Positions 36,207 through 44,260 of a DNA stretch of 64,000 bases are shown here, one piece after another (position 1 is the stretch's first letter; each line of letters begins with the position of its first letter). The notes under the pieces were generated by a model. That model saw only the letters and a list, made by a program, of their open reading frames with translations, made no database searches and had not been told where the DNA came from. A program made the position numbers and the translations under genes. The DNA is from Sediminivirga luteola (GTDB lineage Bacteria > Actinomycetota > Actinomycetes > Actinomycetales > Brevibacteriaceae): the NCBI RefSeq assembly GCF_014639315.1, contig NZ_BMFY01000010.1, positions 1-64,000 on the forward strand. The letters are read 5' to 3'.

Positions 36207-37228
36207 CCACAGCCACCGGAACCGAGACGGCGGGCAGGAAGACGCCGTCCGGAGGCACCCGCCCCTCCCTGGGATGGGGCTGGGTGAAGGACCAGTACCC
36301 GATCATCATCCTGGTCCTCCTCCTCATCGTCGCCGCATTCAGCACCGACGCGTTCTTCACGCCCAGGAACCTGACCAATCTGGTGGTCCAGGTGTCCGTC
36401 ATCGGCATCGTGACCCTGGCCCAGTTCATGATCATCGTCACCGCCGGCATCGACATCAGCGTCGGCTCGGTGGTGGCGCTGGCCGGCGTCACCTGCGCCA
36501 TGCTCTACGGGGGCCAGAGCGTCGTCCTGGCGATCCTCGTCGCCGTCGTCGTCGGGGCGCTGTGCGGCTCCTTCACCGGATATCTCGTCTCCTTCCGGGG
36601 ACTCGAGCCGTTCATCGTGACACTGGGCATGATGGCACTGGCCCGCGGCATCGTGTACGCCACCACCGAGGGCTCGCCCGTGACGCCCGCGGCGGAGAAC
36701 TTCCGCGTCATCGCCACCACGACCATCGCCGGGGTCCCCCTGATCGCCCTCATCTGGCTGGGCCTGGCGCTGGTGATCGGCTTCCTGATGAAGCGGACCG
36801 TCTTCGGCCGGCGCATCTACGCGATCGGCTCCAGCAAGGACGCCGCCCGCGCCTCCGGCATCCCGGTCGAGCGGACCCTGTTCCTGGTGTACATGCTCGC
36901 CGGCGCCATGGTCGGCTTCGCCGGCTTCCTGCTCACCGCGCGCGTCGGCGCCGCGACCCCCACCGCCGGCAATCTGTACGAGCTGGACGCCATCGCGGCG
37001 GTCGTCATCGGCGGCGCCGCCCTGGCCGGTGGCCGCGGACGCGTCCTGGGCGCGGTCGTGGGCACGCTGATCCTCGGCGTGATCACCAACCTGCTGGTCC
37101 TGCTGAACGTCTCCACGTACATGCAGGACGCCTTCCGCGGCGGCCTGATCCTGTTCGCCATCATCCTCACGACGGTCAGCTTCACCCGCCGGAAGCGCAA
37201 GAACGCCGTCGTACCCGCCAGCACCTGA
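36203..37228 (+). CDS. Sugar ABC transporter permease (RbsC-like)
   Basis: A 341-residue BPD_transp_2 permease with eight to ten helices. Typical RbsC-class parts are MIIVTAGIDISVGSVVALAG, GLEPFIVTLGMMALARG and AIGSSKDAARASGIPV (the ATPase-coupling loop). A 35-residue hydrophilic N-terminus precedes the first helix. GGAGGAG precedes its ATG. Confidence 0.94.
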   Translation: MTTATGTETAGRKTPSGGTRPSLGWGWVKDQYPIIILVLLLIVAAFSTDAFFTPRNLTNLVVQVSVIGIVTLAQFMIIVTAGIDISVGSVVALAGVTCAMLYGGQSVVLAILVAVVVGALCGSFTGYLVSFRGLEPFIVTLGMMALARGIVYATTEGSPVTPAAENFRVIATTTIAGVPLIALIWLGLALVIGFLMKRTVFGRRIYAIGSSKDAARASGIPVERTLFLVYMLAGAMVGFAGFLLTARVGAATPTAGNLYELDAIAAVVIGGAALAGGRGRVLGAVVGTLILGVITNLLVLLNVSTYMQDAFRGGLILFAIILTTVSFTRRKRKNAVVPAST

Positions 37229-37299
37229 GCGCGCCGGCCGGCGCGCTCTCACCCACCCGCCGGACACAGAGGTCCGGCAGTCGAAACACGGAGGAGAAC

Positions 37300-38319
37300 A
37301 TGAAACGCAGCAGCACCCCGTTCCACCGGTTCGCCGGCGTCATCGCCGCCGGGGCCGTGCTCACGCTGACCGCCTGCGGCTCGACGGACGACGTCGGCGG
37401 CGCCTCGGCCAGCGAGGAGAAGGACGTCTCGGAGATCACCATCGGCTTCCTCCAGCGGCAGCTGGACGCCCCGTTCTACTCCGCCATGGTCGACATGATG
37501 GAGGGCATGGCCGAGGAGCAGGGCTTCAGCCTCCAGGTGCAGAACGCCTCCGGCGATCCGGTGACGCAGCTGGACCAGGCTCAGACCATGCAGGCCCAGG
37601 GCGTCGATGCGATCATCATCAACGCCATCAGCCCGGAGACGCAGCGCGCGCAGCTCGACTCCATCGCCGAGAGCACCCCGCTGATCTTCGTCGACACCGG
37701 CATCCCGGACGTCGGCGTCACCTCGGTCACCTCGAACAACCACGAGAGCGGCCGGATGTCCGGTGAGCTGACCGCCAAGCGCTTCGAGGAGGGCGAGGAG
37801 ATCACGGTGGCCATCCTCAACGGCGGCGCCAACGACGAGATCGTCGGCCCGGCCCGGCAGGCCGGCTTCCTCGAAGGCCTGGAGAACGGCGGCATCGAAT
37901 ACGACATCGTCGCCGAGACGCCCGCGGTCTGGGCGCAGGACCGCGCCGTTCCGGCCACCGAGAGCATGCTCTCGGCCAATCCCGATGTGGACCTGATCCT
38001 GGGCCTCAACGACGCCATGGCGCTCGGCGCCCTGACGGTGCTGCGCGACCAGGGCAACGAGGACACCCTGGTGGCCGCCTCGGCCGACGGCCAGAAGGAG
38101 GCGCTGGAGGAGATCCAGAACGGCGGCTGCGACGGCCAGTACGTCTCGACCGGCCTGAACTCGCCTGATCTGGCTGCCGAGCGCAGCATGGAGATCGCCA
38201 TCCAGATCGCCACCGGCCAGGCGACCGCCGAGGACTTCGAGTCCGAGGAGTTCACCCAGGCCGCCGGCATCGACTGCGACAACGTCGACGAGTTCTACGA
38301 TCCGGAGAGCGTCTTCTGA
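37300..38319 (+). CDS. Sugar ABC transporter substrate-binding lipoprotein (RbsB-like)
   Basis: A 339-residue periplasmic-binding-protein type 1 with a signal peptide ending in the lipobox LTAC. The mature part has the RbsB-family pattern: TIGFLQRQLDAPFYSAMVD, QAQGVDAIIINAIS, a NDAMALGALTVL segment and YVSTGLNSPDLAAE. Pentoses, hexoses or polyols are the usual ligands; aromatic residues that stack on sugar rings (F, W) are present but do not decide the substrate. Ribosome site GGAGGAG. Confidence 0.93.
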   Translation: MKRSSTPFHRFAGVIAAGAVLTLTACGSTDDVGGASASEEKDVSEITIGFLQRQLDAPFYSAMVDMMEGMAEEQGFSLQVQNASGDPVTQLDQAQTMQAQGVDAIIINAISPETQRAQLDSIAESTPLIFVDTGIPDVGVTSVTSNNHESGRMSGELTAKRFEEGEEITVAILNGGANDEIVGPARQAGFLEGLENGGIEYDIVAETPAVWAQDRAVPATESMLSANPDVDLILGLNDAMALGALTVLRDQGNEDTLVAASADGQKEALEEIQNGGCDGQYVSTGLNSPDLAAERSMEIAIQIATGQATAEDFESEEFTQAAGIDCDNVDEFYDPESVF

Positions 38320-38396
38320 TCCGTCCACCCGTCCCACGCGGGCCGGCACGCATCGGCACGGTCGCATCGCGCGTCTGTGCCGGCGGGTGCCGGCCC

Positions 38397-38424
38397 GTGC
38401 CCATATCTGTGCCCGTATCTGTGC
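38397..38424. repeat. 12-bp tandem repeat before the last dehydrogenase
   Basis: GTGCCCATATCT and GTGCCCGTATCT stand head to tail, followed by a GTGC start of a third copy, in the 127-base spacer between the binding-protein and dehydrogenase genes. Confidence 0.6.
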
Positions 38425-38446
38425 GCTACGAGGAAAGCGAGAGAAG

Positions 38447-39472
38447 ATGAAAGCCGTCGTCTACTCGGCACCTGAGACCTACCAGGTCCGCGAGGTGCCC
38501 GATCCCGTCCCCGCCGCCGGCGAAGTGCTCATCCGGGTGGAGCGTGCCGGTGTCTGCGGAACGGACCTGCATCTGCACAAGGGCGAGTTCGGGCCGGTCT
38601 ATCCGCTGGTGCCCGGGCACGAGTTCACCGGGACCGTCGTTGACGCCGCCGGTGACGTCGAGGACATCGCCGTGGGCGCCCGCGTGGCCGTGGACAACAC
38701 GGTGGCCTGCGGCTCGTGCGCGGACTGCCGCCGGGCCCGCCCGGCCTACTGCCGCCGGCTGGTGGCCTACGGCGTGAACGCCCCGGGCGGTTTCGCCGAG
38801 CTGGTCACGGTGCCGGCGGCGCGCTGCTTCCCGGTGGACGATCTGGTCCCGGACGTCGCCGTGTTCGCAGAACCGGCCGCCTGCGTCGTGCACGGCCTGG
38901 ACGTCCTGGATCCGGCGCCGGGCGCCTCGGCGCTGCTGTTCGGCGCGGGACCGACCGGGATCATCCTGGCGCAGCTGCTGAAGTCGCTCGGCGGGGTCGG
39001 CGATCTGACGGTGGCCGCGCCCTCGCAGCCGAAGCTGGACCTGGTCCTGGAGCGCGGTGCCGATGCGGTGGTCCGGATGGACCGGCAGGATCCGGCCGCA
39101 GCCCTGCGGACGCTGGAGCGCCGGGCGCCCGAGGGCTTCGACATCGTCATCGATGCGACCGGATCGACCTCCGTGCTCGAACTGACCGTGCCGCTCACCC
39201 GTACCGGCGGCACGATCATGGTGTACGGCATGACCGCGGAGAGCGCGCGATGGCCGGTTCCCTCCTACGAGGTGTTCCGGCGGGAGCTGACCGTCAAGGG
39301 CTCCTTCGCACAGCAGTTCTCCTTCGACCGGGCGATCGGGGTGCTGCGTTCCGGTGCTGTGGACACGACGGGAGTGATCACCCATCGCTTCGGCCTGGAG
39401 GAGTACGCCGAGGCGCTGAACGCCGTGGGCGACAGCGCCTGCATCAAGGCCGTGATCCAGCCGGGATCCTAG
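38447..39472 (+). CDS. Zinc-dependent dehydrogenase (sorbitol dehydrogenase-like) 2
   Basis: A 341-residue medium-chain dehydrogenase with the GVCGTDLHLHKG and GHEFTG zinc-site segments, four structural-zinc cysteines in VACGSCADCRRARPAYC, and the cofactor loop LLFGAGPTGIILAQLL. Sorbitol, arabitol and other polyol dehydrogenases look like this. ATG 38447 is preceded by GAGAGAAG. Last gene of the rightward arm. As a terminal transporter-linked gene, it may catalyse the first oxidation of the imported sugar alcohol. Confidence 0.91.
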   Translation: MKAVVYSAPETYQVREVPDPVPAAGEVLIRVERAGVCGTDLHLHKGEFGPVYPLVPGHEFTGTVVDAAGDVEDIAVGARVAVDNTVACGSCADCRRARPAYCRRLVAYGVNAPGGFAELVTVPAARCFPVDDLVPDVAVFAEPAACVVHGLDVLDPAPGASALLFGAGPTGIILAQLLKSLGGVGDLTVAAPSQPKLDLVLERGADAVVRMDRQDPAAALRTLERRAPEGFDIVIDATGSTSVLELTVPLTRTGGTIMVYGMTAESARWPVPSYEVFRRELTVKGSFAQQFSFDRAIGVLRSGAVDTTGVITHRFGLEEYAEALNAVGDSACIKAVIQPGS

Positions 39473-39536
39473 GGCCAGCAAGCTCTACGCCGAGTACCGC
39501 CGGCGCCGTGCGAACGGCTGGCGGCTCTCACAGACG

Positions 39537-39572
39537 ATCGCCCTCTCTAGGACTGCTCCTAGAGAGGGCGAT
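39537..39572 (+). terminator. Terminator at the right end of the sugar cluster
   Basis: A perfect 16-bp stem (ATCGCCCTCTCTAGGA and complement) with the four-base loop CTGC, 64 bases after the last gene. It shares TCTCTAGG/CCTAGAGA with the terminator at 25758-25801. The rest of the spacer up to 39707 shows nothing I recognise. Confidence 0.88.
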
Positions 39573-39707
39573 ACTGTCTGATCGAAGGCGATGCTGTTCG
39601 ACGACGGCCTTTCCCGACGCCCGTCGGGCACGATCCGGGTCGACACCGATCAGCGAGCTGGCCGCGCGGCGTTCCCCCGGAACTGCCCCGCGTAGCTCAG
39701 CGTGGGG

Positions 39708-40121
39708 CTACTTCTTGTCGCTTGGACCGAAGATCAGCGCCGCGGCGATGCCCGCCATCCACACGTCCTTGGCGATCGCGGTGCCGTCCTGGCTGGGGCG
39801 GACGCCGTCCTCCTCTGTCAGCGCCGGATTGCGGAAGTAGATCGCCAGCAGGCCGGCCGAGAAGGCACCCAGCGCCAGGCCGGCCAGGCGCTTGTTCACG
39901 AACGGCAGCAACAGCGCCGAGCCGACGGCGATCTCGCCATAGGACACCAGCTTCTTGAAGGTCGCGGGATCGAGCTCTTTCAGGGCAGGAATGCCGCTGG
40001 AGGCGAACTCCCGTAAACCTGCGGCGGATTCCTCGTCCAGCTGCAGCTTGCCCAGGCCCGAGTTCAGGATGAAGGCGCCGGTGACGCCGCGCAGAGCCGC
40101 GGTGGCGATCTTGTTTCCCAT
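39708..40121 (-). CDS. DoxX-like small membrane protein
   Basis: A 137-residue protein with about three to four hydrophobic segments. GVTGAFILNSGLGKLQLD, LVSYGEIAVGSALLLPFV and AGLALGAFSAGLLAIYFRNP match the DoxX-type pattern. Function unknown; relatives are linked with redox or thiol stress in Actinobacteria. AAGGAGATAGGT precedes the ATG. It is a single gene. Confidence 0.75.
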   Translation of the reverse strand: MGNKIATAALRGVTGAFILNSGLGKLQLDEESAAGLREFASSGIPALKELDPATFKKLVSYGEIAVGSALLLPFVNKRLAGLALGAFSAGLLAIYFRNPALTEEDGVRPSQDGTAIAKDVWMAGIAAALIFGPSDKK

Positions 40122-40167
40122 ACCTATCTCCTTTTCGCACTGCCCGCCTTGGGCAACGCCTCGAGTC

Positions 40168-40201
40168 TACTGCCGCCCTCGGGCACGTACTGCCGCCCTC
40201 G
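40168..40201. repeat. 14-bp direct repeat, 20-bp spacing
   Basis: TACTGCCGCCCTCG occurs twice with a 20-bp period in the 265-base spacer before the racemase gene. Confidence 0.6.
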
Positions 40202-40338
40202 ACGCCCGGCTGCCCACCGGTCGGCGCGCCACACCTCCATCCGTCCCGGCTGCCCGTCCGGCACCGCGCTTCCTACGGCCTTCCCCGCTGCCAGCACTCG
40301 TCCGCGCCGATGATCTCCTATGCTTGTCGGTGCCCTTG

Positions 40339-40365
40339 TCTTCCGGGTCTTCCGGGTCTTCCGGC
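40339..40365. repeat. Three tandem 9-bp repeats just upstream of the racemase gene
   Basis: TCTTCCGGG is repeated three times (last copy ends in C) 22 bases before the GTG start of the murI-like gene, directly ahead of its ribosome site. Unit gain or loss here could alter spacing to any promoter placed upstream. Confidence 0.75.
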
Positions 40366-40386
40366 GGGGCGGGAAGGAACGCGTTC

Positions 40387-41355
40387 GTGACTCGTGTGGG
40401 CTTCGTGGACTCCGGTCTGGGCCTGACCGGCTACGCCGATGCGCTGGCCCGCGCCCTGCCGGGAGTGGAACTCGTGCTGGCGATGGACCCCGATCACAGC
40501 CCTTACGGTGCCCTGAGCTCGGCCCGGATCGTCGAGCGGACCCTGGCGTCCGTCCACGCGGCGCTCGGCGAGGGCGCGCAGGCCATCGTGATCGCGTGCA
40601 ACACGGCGTCGGTGCACGCGCTCGATGCCGTGCGGGCCGCCGTGGACGTCCCGGTCATCGGCACCGTCCCCGCAGTGCGCTCCGCATCCCGGCTGCGCGG
40701 GCCCTTCGCGGTGTGGGCCACCGAGGCGACCACCGGCAGCCCCTACCAGCGGCGGCTCATCGCGCAGTTCGCGGCGGACCTGCCGGTCACCGAGGTCGCC
40801 TGCCCGGGCCTGGCGAGCGCCATCGACGCCGCCGATGAGGCGGGGATCACCGCGGCCGTGGCCGCCGCGGCACGCCGCACCCCGGCGGACGCCCGGGCCG
40901 TCGTCCTCGGCTGCACCCACTACGGGCTGGTGGCCGACCGGATCGCTGCGGCGCTGCCGCCGGGCACCGCGGTGCTGGACTCGCCCGAGCCGGTGGCACG
41001 GCAGACCGTCCGCCGGCTCGCCGCGGAGGGGATCATCGGCGACGGGGAAGCGACCGCGGCACTGAACCGCCTCGCCCCGGCGGGCGCCGATGCCCCGGGC
41101 GCCGATGCGCTCAGCCCCGATGCGCCAGGCCCCGGCACGCTCAGCCTCGATGCGCCCGGCTTTGGCCCACCGGGTTCTGATGCGCCCCGTCCTGACGCAC
41201 TCGATGCCGACGCTCGGCCCGTCGGCGACCCGGATGGCATGACGGGACCGGCAGCCGGCACGGGACGCGTGGTCGCGGTACTGCATTCGGGCCGGCCCGG
41301 CCCCCTGCCCGAGGCCCTGCGCGCTTTCCCAGCGGGGCGCAGGCTCCTGGCCTGA
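40387..41355 (+). CDS. murI: Glutamate racemase-like protein (Asp/Glu racemase fold)
   Basis: A 322-residue protein whose first 240 residues match glutamate racemase: VGFVDSGLGLTGY, then HSPYGALSS, the first catalytic cysteine C71 in IACNTAS and the second C176 in LGCTHYGL. It makes D-glutamate for peptidoglycan. GTG 40387 is supported by AAGGAA; an open frame runs upstream without support. Between the fold and the last 25 residues is an inserted Ala/Pro/Asp linker (about 238-298) built of degenerate repeats such as APGADALSPDAPGPG. Peptidoglycan role inferred from family. Confidence 0.85.
   Translation: MTRVGFVDSGLGLTGYADALARALPGVELVLAMDPDHSPYGALSSARIVERTLASVHAALGEGAQAIVIACNTASVHALDAVRAAVDVPVIGTVPAVRSASRLRGPFAVWATEATTGSPYQRRLIAQFAADLPVTEVACPGLASAIDAADEAGITAAVAAAARRTPADARAVVLGCTHYGLVADRIAAALPPGTAVLDSPEPVARQTVRRLAAEGIIGDGEATAALNRLAPAGADAPGADALSPDAPGPGTLSLDAPGFGPPGSDAPRPDALDADARPVGDPDGMTGPAAGTGRVVAVLHSGRPGPLPEALRAFPAGRRLLA
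41098..41220. repeat. Degenerate tandem repeats in the racemase linker
   Basis: In-frame, imperfect copies of a unit around GCGCCGATGCGCTCAGCCCC, GATGCGCCAGGCCCCGG and GATGCGCCCGGC encode the Asp-Ala-Pro-rich linker of the murI-like gene. The copies vary in length, consistent with an expanded and then drifted minisatellite. Confidence 0.6.
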
Positions 41356-41388
41356 TCTCTCCGCGCTGGATCGGCAGGCCGGAGCCGT

Positions 41389-42108
41389 TCACCGCCCGGG
41401 CGGCTGCTGGCGGATGTACTCCACGAACGCGGCGGCCACCGGCCGGAAGGAGGCCTCGATCTCATCAGCCTGCGCCCGGTATTCCTCGACGATCTCCTCC
41501 GCCTGCCGGCCGGCCTGCGTGGTCAGGGAGGTCTGCTCGGCCCACAGCCGCACGATCTCCTCATCGGGCTCCGGGTGGAATTGCGTGGCCCAGGAGCACG
41601 CGCCGACCCGGAACGCCTGGACCGGGGCATCTGTGCCGTCCATCAGGTGCACGGCACCCTCGGGCACCGCGGCGATCTCCTCCTGATGCCACAGCACCGC
41701 TTTCGCGCGTTCGGGCACCGCGGAGAACACCGGGTCCTCGGCCGCCTCCGGCCGGCGATGCACCTCCATGATCCCGACCTGCGGCCGGCGACGGCGGAAC
41801 ACCTCCGTCTCGTGCGCGACGGCGGCGAGCTGGGCGCCCAGGCAGATGTTGAAGGAGGGCACCTCGGCCTCGGCGGCCAGCCGCTGCAGCGCTCGCGTGG
41901 CCGGTAGCCAGGGATGCGTTTCGTCATCTTCCGGGCCGGAGCTGCCGCCGAGCACCACGAGCCCGTCGTAGCCGTCCAGGTCCGCCGGCACGGCGTCCCC
42001 GCGATCCGGGCGCAGGACCTCAAGCTCCGCGCCGGCCTCCTCGAGCCAGTCTCCGAAGCGCCGCGCATCGGCGCCGTCCTCGTGCTGGATCACCAGAATT
42101 CGCACCAT
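41389..42108 (-). CDS. Class I glutamine amidotransferase (GMP synthase-like domain protein)
   Basis: A 239-residue stand-alone class I amidotransferase. The nucleophile is C89 in FNICLGAQ, and H178 and E180 complete the triad in TQFHPEP. The oxyanion region is LVVLGGSSGPED. Stand-alone members with this layout include gamma-glutamyl hydrolases and GuaA-type paralogues; no acceptor domain is attached, so the exact role is unknown. ATG 42108 fits the domain start; no clear ribosome site is seen and a much longer frame upstream has non-coding composition. Confidence 0.85.
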   Translation of the reverse strand: MVRILVIQHEDGADARRFGDWLEEAGAELEVLRPDRGDAVPADLDGYDGLVVLGGSSGPEDDETHPWLPATRALQRLAAEAEVPSFNICLGAQLAAVAHETEVFRRRRPQVGIMEVHRRPEAAEDPVFSAVPERAKAVLWHQEEIAAVPEGAVHLMDGTDAPVQAFRVGACSWATQFHPEPDEEIVRLWAEQTSLTTQAGRQAEEIVEEYRAQADEIEASFRPVAAAFVEYIRQQPPGR

Positions 42109-42202
42109 GCTCGTCAGTGTACGTCCGCGACCGGCGCGACCGGCCCGCGCGCCGTCCTGGCGCCGGGGGGATGCCCCATCCTCGTTGTTCAGGCGACCCC
42201 GG

Positions 42203-42245
42203 TTCCAGCTTGTGACCCCGGTGGCGCCGGGGTCACAAGCTGGAA
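42203..42245 (-). terminator. Terminator hairpin after the TetR gene
   Basis: A perfect 19-bp stem TTCCAGCTTGTGACCCCGG with its complement and the loop TGGCG. It lies 46 bases after the stop of the TetR gene on the minus strand and ahead of the amidotransferase start, so it most likely ends the permease operon. Confidence 0.8.
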
Positions 42246-42290
42246 ACCAGGGCCGTGACGACGGTCGTGATGACAGGTCGCGGCACGGCG

Positions 42291-42950
42291 TCAGTGGTCG
42301 TGGCGCCGGCACCGGTCGCCGGTAGCCTGCGCGTGCCGCTCCACCTGCACCACGGCCGCGGCCACAGCCAGGTCGAGCCCCTGCAGGGGGCGTTCGGGCC
42401 CGTCGCCGCCGGGCAGGGCCTCGCGCAGCAACGGGAACCGCGCGGCCGCGTCCGGGCCCTCGGGCACCCGCCACAGCGGCACCGGGGCACCGGCATCGAC
42501 GGCGGAGCCCATGACGATCGCGTCGAGCATCGCCGACAGCGGGATCCAGTCGGCGCGCGGCACTCCGGCGTCGGCGAGGATCGACATGAGCGCCTCGTAG
42601 ATCTCCAGGGTGGCCTCATCGTCCACCGCCGATCCGACCAGCAACGGGACGGAGGCCGGTGCCATGGCGGAAGCGGCGCGGTACTCGCGGATCCACGCCG
42701 CGAGCCGTCCGCGCCACGGCCGGGCGGAGTCGCGCAGCGCCGCGCAGTCGATGCCCGCGTAGAGCTCGCGGCGCACGAGCGCGATGATCTCGGCGCGGCC
42801 GCCTGGCGCGTGATGGTAGAGGGACGAGGGATTGACCCCTAGGCGGGCGGCCACGCCGGGGATGGTGAAGTCGTGTTCGCGGCGCACCATGTCCAAGGCG
42901 GCGCGGGCGATGATCTCCGGAGACAGGATCCGGGTGCTGGGGCGGGGCAT
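42291..42950 (-). CDS. TetR-family transcriptional regulator
   Basis: A 219-residue TetR-like protein. The HTH is in the first 50 residues (FTIPGVAARLGVNPSSLYHHAPG) and the ligand domain occupies the rest, with the TetR_C-type pattern. It is the last gene of a minus-strand operon of small membrane protein, NCS1 permease and zinc dehydrogenase. I infer that it senses the imported compound and binds the palindrome at 45996-46012 in front of that operon. Confidence 0.88.
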   Translation of the reverse strand: MPRPSTRILSPEIIARAALDMVRREHDFTIPGVAARLGVNPSSLYHHAPGGRAEIIALVRRELYAGIDCAALRDSARPWRGRLAAWIREYRAASAMAPASVPLLVGSAVDDEATLEIYEALMSILADAGVPRADWIPLSAMLDAIVMGSAVDAGAPVPLWRVPEGPDAAARFPLLREALPGGDGPERPLQGLDLAVAAAVVQVERHAQATGDRCRRHDH

Positions 42951-43027
42951 GAGGCGGCTCCGATCCGGGACCGGCGGGGGCGGCGCAGCGGCGTTCCCGC
43001 GCCTGCCGCACCCCGCCTGCGGGTCCT

Positions 43028-44128
43028 TCAGTAGACCAGCACGCTCCGGCCGCGGGCGCCCTGGCGCATGAGTTCGAAGGCGTCGTTGACGCCCTCCAGT
43101 CCCACGCGGTTGGTGATCAGACGGTCCACCGGCAGTTTGCCGTCCAGGTAGAGACGCGCCAGCAGGGGGAAGTCGCGGGCCGGCACGGTCGAGCCGTAGT
43201 TCGAGCCCAGCAGGCGTTTGCCCTCCTCCGCCAGGGCGAGGGCGTCGATCTGCACGGGGGCGTCCTGCGGGGGCAGTCCCACGATCACCGCGGTGCCACC
43301 GCGCTTGAGGCAGGCGGGCATCTGCGCGATGGTCTGCGGGCGGCCGATCGCCTCGAACGCGTATTCGGCGCCCTCCCCGGTGATCTCGCGTACCTTCTCC
43401 GGCAGGGAGGCGTCCGAGAGCACCGTGTGCGTGGCGCCGAACTCGCGGGCCAGTTCCAGGGATTCAGGGTTCACATCGGCAGCGATGATCGGGCTCGCCC
43501 CGGCCAGGGCCAGGCCCATGATGATGCACAGGCCGACGCCGCCAGCGCCGATGACGACCGCGCCACGCCCGGCCTTGACCTCCGCGTCGTTGAGCACCGC
43601 CCCGACGCCGGTGGCCACGGAGCAGCCAATGAGCGCCGCCACGTCGAACGGCACGTCCTCGGGGATCTTCACGAGGGCCTGCTGGGGCACGACGACGTAC
43701 TCGCTCATGGACCCCACGGCCAGGTACGGGTAGACGGGCGCGCCGTCCTGGGACATCGGCGTCGTGCCGTCCGGCAGCAGGCACTGCTCCGAGCTGGCCG
43801 CGGTGCACACCCAGGTGCGTCCCTCACGGCAGGCGGCGCAGGCCAGGCACGGCTGGAACCAGGTCATCACGACGCGGTCACCTTCGGCGAATCCCGTGAC
43901 GCCGTCACCGAGGGCCTCGACGGTCCCGGCGCCCTCGTGGCCCAGGACGGTCGGGCTGGGCATCGTCCAGTCGCCTTCGAGCACGTGGCGGTCGGAACCG
44001 CAGACACCCGAGGCGCCCATCCGGACCCGGACCTGGCCCGGGCCGGGCTCGGCGACGTCGACGGTGCGGATCTCAAGCTGCCGTGCGCCGGGGTCCGGCT
44101 GTAGCGCGGCGCGTGCGGTGATGGGCAT
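43028..44128 (-). CDS. Zinc-dependent alcohol dehydrogenase (class III-like)
   Basis: A 366-residue medium-chain dehydrogenase with zinc site segments SGVCGSDRHVLEG and GHEGAGTVEALGDGV. The structural-zinc cysteines are PCLACAACREGRTWVC, and GCSVATGVGAVLNDAEV resembles class III/mycothiol-type enzymes. The cofactor motif is VVIGAGGVGLCIIM. It follows the permease gene, so it may oxidise an alcohol imported or produced in this pathway. AGGAGG lies upstream of the ATG. Confidence 0.9.
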   Translation of the reverse strand: MPITARAALQPDPGARQLEIRTVDVAEPGPGQVRVRMGASGVCGSDRHVLEGDWTMPSPTVLGHEGAGTVEALGDGVTGFAEGDRVVMTWFQPCLACAACREGRTWVCTAASSEQCLLPDGTTPMSQDGAPVYPYLAVGSMSEYVVVPQQALVKIPEDVPFDVAALIGCSVATGVGAVLNDAEVKAGRGAVVIGAGGVGLCIIMGLALAGASPIIAADVNPESLELAREFGATHTVLSDASLPEKVREITGEGAEYAFEAIGRPQTIAQMPACLKRGGTAVIVGLPPQDAPVQIDALALAEEGKRLLGSNYGSTVPARDFPLLARLYLDGKLPVDRLITNRVGLEGVNDAFELMRQGARGRSVLVY

Positions 44129-44260
44129 GGTTCAGGCCTCCTGGTGTGAGCCCGGCGAGCGATCTGCTCGGGGCCGGGCGGACGGGATGGACGATGCGTG
44201 GGCGGCGAGGCGGGCAGCCTGCCGGCGACTGAGATGGTGCTGGATTCGCGCGGGCACGGA

